Counted from the stretch's first letter, positions 49,471-58,000 are shown. The stretch is 64,000 nt of DNA from Acidimicrobiales bacterium (GCA_025455885.1 JALOLR010000004.1:1-64000); one strand, 5' to 3'. A program made the numbers and translations. The notes: generated by a model from the sequence alone, not told the origin.

Positions 49471-50570
49471 AGCTCGGACTCGTCGAGCTCCTCCGCAAGC
49501 CGCTGCGCTTCGGCGTGGCCGGTTCCGCCCTCGTCCTGCTCACCGTCCTGCTCCTCTTCCTCGGGGGGCTGCTCGACGGGCTCTACCTCAGCTCCACCGG
49601 GGTGCTGCGGGCCCAACCCGCGGAGCTCGTGGTGTTCTCCGCCGACGCCCGCGAGTCGCTCATCCGGTCGCGCATCGACCCCGACGTCCGGGCCCGGGTC
49701 GAGGCGGTGCCGGGCGTCGAGCAGGCCGCCGGCCTCGGCATCGCCCTGGTCGGGGGACGTGTGCCCGGCGAGGACGACATCGCCAACCTCGCCGTCGTCG
49801 GCTTCGAGCAACCGGTTCGATCGATGCCCGACACCGTCGACCTCGCCGCCGACGAGGCTCTCGCCGATCGCAGCCTGCAGGACGCCGGGGTGGCCCTCGG
49901 CGACGCCGTCGAGGTGGGCACGGCCCGCACGCCCATCACCGTGGTGGGGTGGGTGGAGGACACCGACTTCCTCCAGCAGAGCGGGTTCTGGGTGCGTCCC
50001 GACACGTGGCGCACCATCCTCGCCGACTCCCGGCCCGACGCCACGCTGCCGGCCGGCACGTTCCAGGCGCTCGTGGTGAGCACCGCTCCCGGTGCGAACG
50101 TTGCCCAGGTGGCGGCCGACATCGACGCCGCCACCGGCGGGGAGACCACCACGCTCACTCGCGAGGAGGCGGTGCTGTCGCTGCCCGGCATCCGCGAGCA
50201 GAACTCCACCTTCTCCTCCATCATCTACGTGACCCTCTTCGTGGCCGGCCTGGTCGTCGCGCTCTTCTTCGCACTGCTCACCCTGGAGCGAACGGGCCTC
50301 TACGCCGTGCTGAAGGCGATCGGGGCGTCGACCCGGCAGATCTTCGCCGGCGTGGTCGCCCAGGCGGTGGTCGTCGCGGCGGCGTCGTTCCTCCTCGGCG
50401 CGCTGATCATCCTCGGGGTGGCTGCCGTCCTGCCCACCGGCATCCCCCTCGCCGTCGAACCCGCCCGGATCGTCCAGATCGGCGTGGGTCTCGTCGTCAT
50501 GTCCGTCCTCGGTGCCGCCATCTCGCTGCGCCGCGTCGTCCGGGTCGACCCTGCGTCGGCCATCGGCTAG
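49467..50570 (+). CDS. ABC exporter permease (MacB/FtsX type), subunit 2
   Basis: The protein has 367 residues with the same four-helix MacB/FtsX architecture as the preceding subunit: N-terminal helix GSALVLLTVLLLFLGGLL, a large external domain and three C-terminal helices with KAIGASTRQIFAGVV, ending RVVRVDPASAIG. The GTG start overlaps the upstream TGA (49467-49470). The two subunits probably form a heterodimer driven by the ATPase encoded next. No substrate is evident. Confidence 0.9.
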   Translation: MKLGLVELLRKPLRFGVAGSALVLLTVLLLFLGGLLDGLYLSSTGVLRAQPAELVVFSADARESLIRSRIDPDVRARVEAVPGVEQAAGLGIALVGGRVPGEDDIANLAVVGFEQPVRSMPDTVDLAADEALADRSLQDAGVALGDAVEVGTARTPITVVGWVEDTDFLQQSGFWVRPDTWRTILADSRPDATLPAGTFQALVVSTAPGANVAQVAADIDAATGGETTTLTREEAVLSLPGIREQNSTFSSIIYVTLFVAGLVVALFFALLTLERTGLYAVLKAIGASTRQIFAGVVAQAVVVAAASFLLGALIILGVAAVLPTGIPLAVEPARIVQIGVGLVVMSVLGAAISLRRVVRVDPASAIG

Positions 50571-50585
50571 CCCAAGGAGCGCTGC

Positions 50586-51260
50586 GTGCCCGCGCTGGAA
50601 CTCACCGACGTCCGCAAGACCTACCGTTCCGGCGACGCCGAGATCGTGGCGCTCGACCACGCCACGCTGTCGGTCGGAGACGACGAGATCGTGGCGCTCG
50701 TGGGCCCGTCGGGATCGGGCAAGACCACCCTCCTGTCGATCTCCGGCGGGCTGCTCACCCCGACCGAGGGCCACGTGGTGGTGGGCGGCAACGACATCTC
50801 CACCTACTCGGCGAAGCAGCTCACCGCGTTCCGCCGTGACGCCGTCGGCTTCGTGTTCCAGGCGGTCAACCTCGTGCCGTTCCTCACCGCCCGCGAGAAC
50901 CTCATGGTCGTGAACGACTTCGGCAACTCCCGCAACCACAAGGTGGCCAGACAGCGCGCCGAGCGCCTGCTCGACGAGCTGGGCCTCAGCCAGCGGATGG
51001 ACAACGTCCCCGGCCAGCTCTCCGGCGGCGAGCGCCAGCGCGTGGCCATCGGCCGGGCCCTCATGAACGAGCCCGAGCTGGTCCTCATCGACGAGCCCAC
51101 CTCGGCGCTCGACACCAAGCTCGGTGAGCAGGTCATGGAGCTGATCGTCTCGGAGGCCAAGAGCCGCAGCACCGCTGCGGTGATCGTCACCCACGACCAG
51201 CGCATGACCCACTACGCCGATCGCAGCGTGGCGATCACCGACGGGCGCCTCGCCGCCTGA
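50586..51260 (+). CDS. ABC exporter ATPase (MacB/LolD type)
   Basis: The protein has 224 residues. Walker A GPSGSGKTT, Q-loop VFQAVNLVPFLTARENL, signature QLSGGERQRVAIGRAL, Walker B LVLIDEPTSALD and switch VTHDQRM are complete and typical of the MacB/LolD family. An AAGGAG ribosome-binding site precedes the GTG at 50586, 15 bp after the second permease gene. Together with the permeases it completes an exporter of the mechanotransmission type. Confidence 0.95.
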   Translation: MPALELTDVRKTYRSGDAEIVALDHATLSVGDDEIVALVGPSGSGKTTLLSISGGLLTPTEGHVVVGGNDISTYSAKQLTAFRRDAVGFVFQAVNLVPFLTARENLMVVNDFGNSRNHKVARQRAERLLDELGLSQRMDNVPGQLSGGERQRVAIGRALMNEPELVLIDEPTSALDTKLGEQVMELIVSEAKSRSTAAVIVTHDQRMTHYADRSVAITDGRLAA

Positions 51261-51314
51261 CCACCGACGTCCGGCGGGTTCCCGATCGGCGCCCCCCCGG
51301 CGCTATCCTCTGCG

Positions 51315-51389
51315 CACGACATCAGGAGAGGCCCGCTGGTCGGGTCCGGCAACCTGGGACGGACACCCAAGGTGCCAACCGACGTCGTG
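51315..51389 (+). promoter_or_regulatory. SAM riboswitch (SAM-I/IV clan), compact
   Basis: Upstream of metX, P1 pairs CACGACATC (51315-51323) with GACGTCGTG (51381-51389), one mismatch. The core reads ATCAGGAGAGG, TCCGGCAACC and AAGGTGCCAACC, the conserved blocks of SAM-I-type aptamers (AAGAGAGG, CGGCAACC, AAGGTGC-AA-CC). The aptamer is only 75 nt, with shortened arms and no obvious P4. A TATCCT -10 box (51304-51309) sits 5 nt before P1. High SAM should lower metX expression. Confidence 0.82.
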
Positions 51390-51410
51390 GGCCGGTCCGC
51401 CGGTCCCACG
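51386..51410 (+). terminator. Expression-platform hairpin of SAM riboswitch
   Basis: GTGGGCCGG (51386-51394) pairs with CCGGTCCCAC (51399-51408) around TCCG, with one bulge. Its 5' arm shares four bases with the 3' strand of P1, so aptamer closure and this hairpin compete partly. There is no U-tract; control may act on transcription or through the leader up to the GGGGAG ribosome-binding site of metX. Confidence 0.55.
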
Positions 51411-51460
51411 GGTCGGGATGTGGCTCGGTTCGCCGAGCAACGAAGTGTCCGGGGAGTGCC

Positions 51461-52657
51461 ATGAACGAACCGAGCCGTCGGGTGCCGTTGAGCGCCGACC
51501 CGCTGCCCGTGACGGGTGCGTGGCGACCGGGCGATCCGGTCGGCGACCGCCGTTTCGTGACCCTCGCCGACGACCGGGCGTTCGTCCTCGAGGGCGGTGG
51601 GCGCCTGCGCGGCCCGACGGTGGCCTACGAGACCTGGGGCGAACCGTCCCCGGACGGCGACAACGCCGTCCTGGTCTGCCACGCCCTCACCGGCGACAGC
51701 CACGCCGCTGGCCGCAGCGGACCCGGTCACCCGACCGACGGCTGGTGGGGCCCGCTCATCGGCCCGGGCCGGGCGCTCGACACCGACCGCTACTTCGTGG
51801 TCTGCGTGAACGTCCTCGGCGGTTGCCAGGGCTCCACCGGGCCGTCGTCGATCGACCCCGCCACGGGCCGACCGTACGGCTCGGCCTTCCCGGTGGTGTC
51901 GATACGCGACATGGTCCGCACCCAGGCCGCAGTCGCCGACGCGCTCGGCATCGAGCGGTGGCTGTGCGTCGTCGGCGGGTCCATGGGAGGGATGCAGGCC
52001 CTCGAATGGGGTGTCATGTTCCCCCGTCGGGTGCGGGCGGTGGCGGCCATCGCCACGACCGCCGCCGCCAGCGCACAGCAGATCGCGCTGTCGAGCATCC
52101 AGCGCAGCACGATCGCGCTCGACCCCCGGTGGCGTAACGGTGACTACTACGACGCCGAGCCCGGCGACGGTCCCCACCAGGGCCTGGCCCTCGCCCGCGA
52201 GCTGGCCCAGCTCAGCTATCGGACCGAAGGGGTGTACGCGGCGCGCTTCGGTCGCAAGCAGCTCGATCCGCTCGAGGACCGGTTCACCCCGTGGCAGCGC
52301 TTCGACGTCGAGGGCTACCTCGACTACCACGGCGCCAAGCTCGTCCGCCGCTTCGACGCCAACTCCTATCTGGTCATCAACCGGGCCATGGACCTGCACG
52401 ACATCGGCCGGGGACGCGGGGGGCTCGAGGGCGCCATGAGCCGCTTCCGGGGCGCGCTCCTGACCGTGGCGATCAGCTCCGACGCGCTCTACCCGCCCTA
52501 CCAGCAGGAGATGCTGCGGGACCTCGCCCGCTCCCTCGGCCGGCGCGTCGACCACGTCGTGGTCGACAGCCCCGACGGCCACGATGCCTTCCTGCTCGAG
52601 ACCCAGCAGGTCGGCGACGCACTCGCCCCGTTCCTCGCCGACCTCGAGAAGAGCTGA
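51461..52657 (+). CDS. metX: Homoserine O-acetyltransferase
   Basis: The protein has 398 residues with an alpha/beta-hydrolase fold. Nucleophile Ser174 lies in VVGGSMGGMQALEW, the acid Asp in AISSDALYPP and the catalytic His in DGHDAFL. NVLGGCQGSTGPSSIDP and HALTGDSHAAG are MetX-family blocks. It acetylates homoserine for methionine synthesis; a succinyl preference cannot be excluded from sequence. The ATG follows GGGGAG and a SAM-type riboswitch. The PLP sulfhydrylase gene begins 1 bp after its stop. Confidence 0.95.
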   Translation: MNEPSRRVPLSADPLPVTGAWRPGDPVGDRRFVTLADDRAFVLEGGGRLRGPTVAYETWGEPSPDGDNAVLVCHALTGDSHAAGRSGPGHPTDGWWGPLIGPGRALDTDRYFVVCVNVLGGCQGSTGPSSIDPATGRPYGSAFPVVSIRDMVRTQAAVADALGIERWLCVVGGSMGGMQALEWGVMFPRRVRAVAAIATTAAASAQQIALSSIQRSTIALDPRWRNGDYYDAEPGDGPHQGLALARELAQLSYRTEGVYAARFGRKQLDPLEDRFTPWQRFDVEGYLDYHGAKLVRRFDANSYLVINRAMDLHDIGRGRGGLEGAMSRFRGALLTVAISSDALYPPYQQEMLRDLARSLGRRVDHVVVDSPDGHDAFLLETQQVGDALAPFLADLEKS

Positions 52658-52658
52658 C

Positions 52659-53846
52659 ATGACCGAGCCCGAACTGCACCGAGAGACCCGGGCCATCCGG
52701 GCGGGGCGGGGCGACAACGACACCGCCCTGGCCCCGATCCTGTGGGCCACCAGCACCTTCGTCACCCCCACCGTCGAGGAGGGGCGACGCATGGCGACCG
52801 CCGTCGGGTCGGCCCGCTTCTACAGCCGGTACGGCAACCCGACCGTGGCCGGGTTCGAGGACGCCATCGCCCAGCTCGAGGGGGCCGAGACGGCCAGGGC
52901 GTTCGCGTCGGGGATGGGGGCGATCAGCGCGGTGATCCTCGGGCTGTGCTCGTCGGGCGACCACATCGTCGCCCAGCGCCAGCTCTACGCGGGCACCCAG
53001 CTGCTCCTCCAGACCGTGTGCCCGCGCTTCGGGATCGACGTCACCTTCGTCGACGCCACCGAGCCGGGTGCGTTCGCGGCCGCGGTCCGGCCGGGAGTGA
53101 CCACGCTGGTCGTCGCCGAGACGCCGGCGAACCCACGACTCGACCTGGTCGACCTCGACGATCTCGGTGCGCTGGCCGGCCCGATCACGGTGGTCGACTC
53201 CACCTTCGCGACACCCCTCGGCCAGCAGCCGCTGAGCCACGGCGTCGACCTCGTCGTCCACTCGGCCACCAAGGCCATCGCCGGACACAACGACGCCACC
53301 CTCGGGGTGGTGGCCGGCAGCGCCGAGCTCGTCGACTGGCTCTACTCCTTCGCCGTGCTCCAGGGCGCCAACGCGTCGCCGTTCGACGCCATGAACGGTC
53401 TGCGGGGACTGCGGACGCTGGGGGTGCGCCTGCGCCAGCAGAGCGCCGGCGCGGCCGAGCTGTCGGCGTTCCTCGAGGGCCATCCCGCGGTGGCCGAGGT
53501 GCGCTGGCCGGGGTCGCCGTCCCACCCCCAACACGAGCTCGCCCGGCGTCAGCTCGACCACTTCGGGGGTCTCGTCACCTTCGACCTCCACGGGGGGATG
53601 GCGGCCGGTACGGCGTTCGTGGAGTCGCTCGAGATCGCCCAGCTGGCCACGTCCCTCGGCGGCCCGGAGACCCTCGTCACCCATCCCGCGTCCACGACCC
53701 ATGTCAACCTGACGCCCGAGGAGCTGGCCGCCAACGGCATCGGGCCCGGCACGGTGCGACTCTCGGTGGGGCTGGAGCACCCGGACGACCTGGTCGTCGA
53801 CTTCGCCCGGGCCCTCGCCGTCGCCGAGCGTGCCGCCGAGGCCTGA
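52659..53846 (+). CDS. PLP-dependent O-acylhomoserine sulfhydrylase/cystathionine synthase
   Basis: The protein has 395 residues of the Cys/Met-metabolism PLP family. The Schiff-base Lys is Lys205 in VVHSATKAIAGH. ARFYSRYGNPTVAGFEDAIAQLEGAE, FASGMGAISAVIL and the C-terminal THVNLTPEELAANGIGPGTVRLSVGLE are diagnostic. It uses O-acetylhomoserine from MetX with sulfide or cysteine to make homocysteine or cystathionine; MetZ/MetB/MetY cannot be separated by eye. It is co-transcribed with metX under the SAM riboswitch. Confidence 0.92.
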   Translation: MTEPELHRETRAIRAGRGDNDTALAPILWATSTFVTPTVEEGRRMATAVGSARFYSRYGNPTVAGFEDAIAQLEGAETARAFASGMGAISAVILGLCSSGDHIVAQRQLYAGTQLLLQTVCPRFGIDVTFVDATEPGAFAAAVRPGVTTLVVAETPANPRLDLVDLDDLGALAGPITVVDSTFATPLGQQPLSHGVDLVVHSATKAIAGHNDATLGVVAGSAELVDWLYSFAVLQGANASPFDAMNGLRGLRTLGVRLRQQSAGAAELSAFLEGHPAVAEVRWPGSPSHPQHELARRQLDHFGGLVTFDLHGGMAAGTAFVESLEIAQLATSLGGPETLVTHPASTTHVNLTPEELAANGIGPGTVRLSVGLEHPDDLVVDFARALAVAERAAEA

Positions 53847-53858
53847 GCGGCCGACGTC

Positions 53859-54641
53859 GTGCCGGAGATGCTGGAGGTGGAGGCCTACCGCCGCCTCGCG
53901 GCAGGCGTCGTCGGCCTGCCCATCGTGGGCGTCGAGGCGCCCGACGCCTGGTTCCTGAAGGGCGGGTTGACCGACGCCGAGGTGGGGGAGGCGCTGGTCG
54001 GGCGGCGGTTCCGGGCCGATCGGCGGATCGGCAAGCTCCTGTTGCTCGACGTCGACGGCGGTCCCACGCTCGGGCTGCGCTTCGGGATGACCGGTGTGCT
54101 CGACGTGGACGGCGTCGACGGCGTCGAGCGCCTTGAGTACGGCGGTTCCCGTCGGGATCCGGCCTGGGACCGGTTCGTGGTGCACTTCGCCGGCGAACGG
54201 TCGATGCGCCTCCGTGACCCCCGGCGGCTCGGTGGGGTCGAGCTCGACCCCGACGAGGCCCGCCTCGGGATCGACGCCTCCAACCTGACGCCGGCCCGTC
54301 TGCGCCGTCGCCTCGGCGATCGTCACCTCCCGCTCAAGGCCCGCCTCATGGACCAGCGGGCCGTGGCCGGCCTCGGCAACCTCCTGACCGACGAGATCCT
54401 GTGGCGGGCGGGCCTCGATCCGATGCGCCCCGCCGGCTCCCTCTCCGACGCCGAGATCCGACGGCTCTCGAACAGCGTCCGTCGGGTCCTCGACGAGCTC
54501 GGGGCACGGGGTGGCTCGCACACCGGTGACCTCCAGGAGGAACGACGTCGGGGAGGGCGGTGCCCCCGGGACGGGGCCGAGCTCGAGCGACGCACCATCG
54601 GTGGTCGCACGACGTACTCGTGTCCGGAGCACCAGCGGTGA
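53859..54641 (+). CDS. Fpg/Nei-family DNA glycosylase with altered zinc finger
   Basis: The protein has 260 residues. The mature N-terminus is PEMLEVEAYRR, retaining catalytic Pro and Glu of Fpg/Nei enzymes. A helix-two-turn-helix region LMDQRAVAGLGNLLTDEILWRAG is intact. The C-terminal zinc finger departs from CxxC...CxxC: it reads CPRD...CPEH, so the second Cys is Asp and the fourth is His. A C-D-C-H site could still bind zinc. GTG start, 12 bp after the sulfhydrylase gene, probably in the same transcript. Confidence 0.88.
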   Translation: MPEMLEVEAYRRLAAGVVGLPIVGVEAPDAWFLKGGLTDAEVGEALVGRRFRADRRIGKLLLLDVDGGPTLGLRFGMTGVLDVDGVDGVERLEYGGSRRDPAWDRFVVHFAGERSMRLRDPRRLGGVELDPDEARLGIDASNLTPARLRRRLGDRHLPLKARLMDQRAVAGLGNLLTDEILWRAGLDPMRPAGSLSDAEIRRLSNSVRRVLDELGARGGSHTGDLQEERRRGGRCPRDGAELERRTIGGRTTYSCPEHQR

Positions 54642-54697
54642 CGGGCGTTAGGATCCGCCGGTCGCCGAGGGGCGACCGACCCGACCGGAAGGGACAC

Positions 54698-55789
54698 GTG
54701 CAGGAGCCCAGCTCACGGACCGGGAGCGTCTCGGGTCCCCTCGCCCGCCCGTCGCGTCGACTGCGGGCGGTGGTGGCGTCCGCGGTGGCGCTGGTCGTGC
54801 TCGGCGTCGGTGGCGTGGCGACCGCCGGGCCGCCTCCCACCGATCCGCCCACGACCGAGACCACCACGACGGCCCCGCCGCCCACGACCCCGCCGCCGAC
54901 GGCCCCGCCGCCCACCACCCCGCCGCCCACGGCTGCGCCCACCTCCCGCCCCCGTCCGACCACCACGAGCCCCCCTCGACCGACGACGACGCGTCCGCCG
55001 GCGTCGACCACGACCGAGGCCCCGGCCACGACCACCACCCGGCCGAGCACCACCACGACCACCGCCGCGCCGGCGGTGGTGATCCCCGGCGACGGCACCA
55101 CGGTCCCCGACGGCGACGACGGTGCCGGCGGCCCGTCGAGCGGCCGCCAGCTGGCCCTCGTGGTCGGCGGTCTGCTCGGTGTGGCGGGAGCCATCTCGGT
55201 GCTCACCGTCCTCTACTGGCGCCGGACCCGACCGGCTCCCTACAACACCGCCCTCGACGCCGTCGGCGACCTCGGTGGCCCTCCTCCGGTGACTGCGTCC
55301 ACGCCCGCGGTGGTCGGTGAACCGACCGTGGTCGGAGCGGGGGACCCCGCAGCACCGCCGCGCAGCGCCGCCGACGCCGCGGTCCTGAGCGCAGCGTTGG
55401 CCGCCGCCGAGCGGGCCCGGTCGACCGATGCAACAGCCGACACCGGCGCGGCCGACACCGGCGCGGCCGACACCGGCACGGCCGACGCCGCCGTCCCGGC
55501 GTCCGGGGCGGGCGGGCCGGGCTTCCGGATCGTGGGGCCGGTCTCGGCGAGCGGGGTCGGTCCGTCGCCCGAGGTCCGGGGCGACGCAGGATCCCCGGCG
55601 GTCTCCGCCGAGGGGCCACCGATCGTCACCGCCGAGGACCTCGCAGTCGAGGGTGCCGCCCCGACCGTCCGGGATCCCCTCACCGAGCTCCTCGCAGCCT
55701 TCGACCCCGACGCTCCCGCGGCGGGGGAGTCCCCGGGTGCGGATCTTGGCGGCGCGCCCCCCGATCCCCCCGACGCCGTCGGGCGCTGA
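54698..55789 (+). CDS. Pro/Thr-rich secreted or surface-anchored protein
   Basis: The protein has 363 residues. An N-terminal basic/hydrophobic segment (RRLRAVVASAVALVVLGVGGVATA) acts as a signal peptide. A stalk of about 85 residues of Pro and Thr (APPPTTPPPT repeats) is followed by a membrane helix QLALVVGGLLGVAGAISVLTVLYW at about residues 150-173. A cytoplasmic Ala/Asp-rich tail with ADTGA repeats ends the protein. The extracellular stalk is a likely O-mannosylation target. No enzymatic domain. GTG start after GGAAGGGA. Confidence 0.75.
   Translation: MQEPSSRTGSVSGPLARPSRRLRAVVASAVALVVLGVGGVATAGPPPTDPPTTETTTTAPPPTTPPPTAPPPTTPPPTAAPTSRPRPTTTSPPRPTTTRPPASTTTEAPATTTTRPSTTTTTAAPAVVIPGDGTTVPDGDDGAGGPSSGRQLALVVGGLLGVAGAISVLTVLYWRRTRPAPYNTALDAVGDLGGPPPVTASTPAVVGEPTVVGAGDPAAPPRSAADAAVLSAALAAAERARSTDATADTGAADTGAADTGTADAAVPASGAGGPGFRIVGPVSASGVGPSPEVRGDAGSPAVSAEGPPIVTAEDLAVEGAAPTVRDPLTELLAAFDPDAPAAGESPGADLGGAPPDPPDAVGR
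54871..54930. repeat. Two 30-bp tandem repeats in Pro/Thr stalk
   Basis: Two consecutive 30-bp units differing at two positions, each encoding APPPTTPPPT. They lie in the extracellular stalk of the surface protein and could vary in number between strains. Confidence 0.85.
55436..55480. repeat. Three 15-bp tandem repeats (GCCGACACCGGCGCG)
   Basis: Three copies of a 15-bp unit, the third with one substitution, encode ADTGA repeats in the cytoplasmic tail of the Pro/Thr-rich protein. A fourth degenerate unit follows. Confidence 0.9.
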
Positions 55790-55842
55790 TCACCGGCGGG
55801 GCCGGGCCTGTCGCCCCTCGGGGGTGGCGGTACGCTGGGCCC

Positions 55843-56094
55843 ATGGCCAGCGCCTTCGACCCCGACGAGATGGTCCGCCGGTTCCGCGATCGTGCCGTGG
55901 CGGTGAAGAACCGGCCTCTCCCTCCGGTCGCGGGGGAGGAGCGGGCGAAGTTCATCGAGCAGGCCCAACGCGACTACCAGGACTTCGCGATCGTCGGTGA
56001 CGCCGAAGCCCACCTCGAGGACGGTGTGCTCACGCTCCGGGTCGACCTCCGGCCGCCCGGGGCGCGTGAGACCGATGCCGTCGGCGATTCCTGA
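55843..56094 (+). CDS. Small hypothetical protein
   Basis: The protein has 83 residues, mostly charged and helical (FDPDEMVRRFRDRAVAVKNRPLPPV), without membrane segments. EERAKFIEQAQRDYQDFAIVGDAEAHLEDGVLTLRVDL shows a helix-strand-strand pattern. No family was recognised. TACGCT (55831-55836) ends 6 nt before the ATG, a leaderless pattern supporting the gene. Its last 20 bp overlap the start of the DUF4202 fusion gene, which suggests co-expression. Confidence 0.7.
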   Translation: MASAFDPDEMVRRFRDRAVAVKNRPLPPVAGEERAKFIEQAQRDYQDFAIVGDAEAHLEDGVLTLRVDLRPPGARETDAVGDS

Positions 56095-57865
56095 TCCCGA
56101 GCGCTTCGCAGCGGCGATCGCGGCGATCGACGAGGCGAACGCGGAGGACCCGAACGTCCTGGTCGTCGACGGGACGCCGCGGCCGAAGGAGCTCGTCCAC
56201 GCCGAGGCCATGACGGAGTGGGTGCGGCGGCTCGATCCCGACGCCGACGAGGTGCAGCTCCTCGCCGCCCGCGCCCATCACTTCCGACGCTGGACCTATC
56301 CCCGTTCGTCCCAGCCCGATGGCCGTCAGGGCTATCTCCGGTGGCGCCTCGAGGCGAAGCGACGCCAGGCCGAGGCCGTGGGGCAGCTGCTCGGCGGGCT
56401 GGGCTACGACGAGGCGACGATCGACGGCGTGCGGGCGCTGGTGACCAAGGAGGGCCTCGGGCGCGGCGACCTCCCGGACGTCGGCGGTCGGGCGCCGGCG
56501 GTGCAGACCCACGAGGACGCCCTCTGCCTCGTCTTCCTCACCACCCAGTTCCATCCCGTGGCCGAGCAGCTCGGCGACGTCAAGATGATCGGGGTCCTCG
56601 AGCGCACGCTCGCCAAGATGGGGGCCCGGGGTCGGGCCGAGGCCCTCGGCCTGCCGCTCGACGACCACGCCGCCGCGCTCGTCCTGGTCGCCGTCGAGCG
56701 TCTCCTCCCCCTCGGGGCGGGGGCGGACGCCGACGAACCGGTCGATGCCGAGGAGTCGGCGCCCCCGACCCCCGAACCCGAGCGACCGCCGATCGCGGTC
56801 GCCGGGGGTGGCGAGGCCGACACCAGCGCAGCGATCGAGGACGACGGTCTCGACGCGCTCCTGGCGCTGCCGATCGAGCAGCTCGAGGAGCCCGACCCCG
56901 AGGAGCGGACCGGGCCCGGCCCGGTGGGTGGGCCGGCAACGGTCGGCGGGCCCGCCTCGCCGCCGTCGTTGTCCCTCGTGCCGCCCGAGCCGGCGCCGGG
57001 GGTCGAGCCGGTTGTGGAGGTCGAGCCGGCGCTGGAGGTGGAGCCGGAGCCCGACACCGGCGTGCCCCGCGCGTCGACGGTGCGCCGGGCGATGATGTGG
57101 GGGGAGCGTCCCCACCCGCCGCCGGTGAACGCCCCGCCGCCCCCGCTGCCGCTCGACGCGCCCCGCCGACCGGTGGCCTCGAACGTCTCGACGATGGCGG
57201 CGGCACCGGTCGCGTTGCCGCGCCTCGACGAGGACCCCGCCGACACCGCCGACACCGTCGTCGGTGACCCCGCGCCGGCGCCGCCGACCAAGGGTCGTCG
57301 CTGGTTCGGACGCGGCACCGCGCCCGAGCCGGCCGAGCCGGCCCCTCCGCCGCCGTTCCTCGAGCCCCCTCCGCCGCCCGCCCCCGTCTTCGAGGAGCGC
57401 CCGGCGACGGCGGACGACGTCGACTACGTGGTCCCGCCCGAGGAGGACCTCGGCGCGCTGGTCGTCGATCCCTACGGGGTGGAGGTCGCCGCGGCGCGGA
57501 TGTCGGCCGGTGCCCGTCGGGCCGGGGCGGTGCCGCTCGGCATCCTCTCGACCATGCTGAGCGAGGGCGAGGTCGTCGAGTCGGTGGTCGCGGGGGAGTA
57601 CCAGCACCATCCGGCGGTGGTCATGTTGACGACGAGGCGGGTCCTGATCGCCAACGAGCGTCGGTGGGCGCCCGACGTGCGCAGCGTCCCGATCGGGCCG
57701 GACGTCGTGGTGCAGGGCTGGCAGGACGACCGGCGGGCCACGCTGCTCTTCGGGTCCGACGGCCGGGGCCTCGTCGTCTCGGGGATCGTCGATCGCCCGT
57801 TGGCCCGCGACCTCGCCCGCCGGTTGCGGGAGCTGGTGGCGTCGGCGGGTGGCCCTCCGCCCTGA
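56075..57865 (+). CDS. DUF4202 domain fused to low-complexity linker and PH-like domain
   Basis: The protein has 596 residues. Residues 1-190 match DUF4202: DPERFAAAIAAIDEANAEDPN, PKELVHAEAMTEWVRRL, LAARAHHFRRWTYPRSS, GYLRWR and the acidic HEDALCLVFL; two His and several acidic residues suggest an HD-like metal site. A linker of about 270 residues rich in Pro, Glu and Ala follows. Residues about 500-590 form a beta-rich domain (GEYQHHPAVVMLTTRRVLIANERR) like bacterial PH/YokE domains. DUF4202 proteins are usually stand-alone of about 190 residues. Function is unknown; the C-terminus may target a membrane or partner. Confidence 0.8.
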   Translation: MPSAIPDPERFAAAIAAIDEANAEDPNVLVVDGTPRPKELVHAEAMTEWVRRLDPDADEVQLLAARAHHFRRWTYPRSSQPDGRQGYLRWRLEAKRRQAEAVGQLLGGLGYDEATIDGVRALVTKEGLGRGDLPDVGGRAPAVQTHEDALCLVFLTTQFHPVAEQLGDVKMIGVLERTLAKMGARGRAEALGLPLDDHAAALVLVAVERLLPLGAGADADEPVDAEESAPPTPEPERPPIAVAGGGEADTSAAIEDDGLDALLALPIEQLEEPDPEERTGPGPVGGPATVGGPASPPSLSLVPPEPAPGVEPVVEVEPALEVEPEPDTGVPRASTVRRAMMWGERPHPPPVNAPPPPLPLDAPRRPVASNVSTMAAAPVALPRLDEDPADTADTVVGDPAPAPPTKGRRWFGRGTAPEPAEPAPPPPFLEPPPPPAPVFEERPATADDVDYVVPPEEDLGALVVDPYGVEVAAARMSAGARRAGAVPLGILSTMLSEGEVVESVVAGEYQHHPAVVMLTTRRVLIANERRWAPDVRSVPIGPDVVVQGWQDDRRATLLFGSDGRGLVVSGIVDRPLARDLARRLRELVASAGGPPP

Positions 57866-57912
57866 GCCGTCTGGCCGGTCCGGCGGACCGCTTGCTATGG
57901 TGCGAGGCCCAC

Positions 57913-57988
57913 GCGGACGTAGCTCAGCTGGTAGAGCATCACCTTGCCAAGGTGAGGGTCGCGAGTTCGAATCTCGTCGTCCGCTCCA
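57913..57988 (+). tRNA. tRNA-Gly (GCC)
   Basis: A 76-nt cloverleaf including encoded CCA: acceptor GCGGACG/CGTCCGC, D-loop AGCTCAGCTGGTAGAG, anticodon stem CACCT/AGGTG with loop TTGCCAA (anticodon GCC), and T-loop GTTCGAATC. A TATGGT -10 box is at 57896-57901. It lies just after the DUF4202 fusion gene, and its 3' end is duplicated imperfectly at 59488-59518. Confidence 0.97.
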
Positions 57989-58000
57989 TGAAATCCCTGG

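Noticed and set aside
54871-55480. Possible CRISPR-like repeats
   Set aside because: Units are 15-30 bp, contiguous without spacers, and in frame within a coding region.
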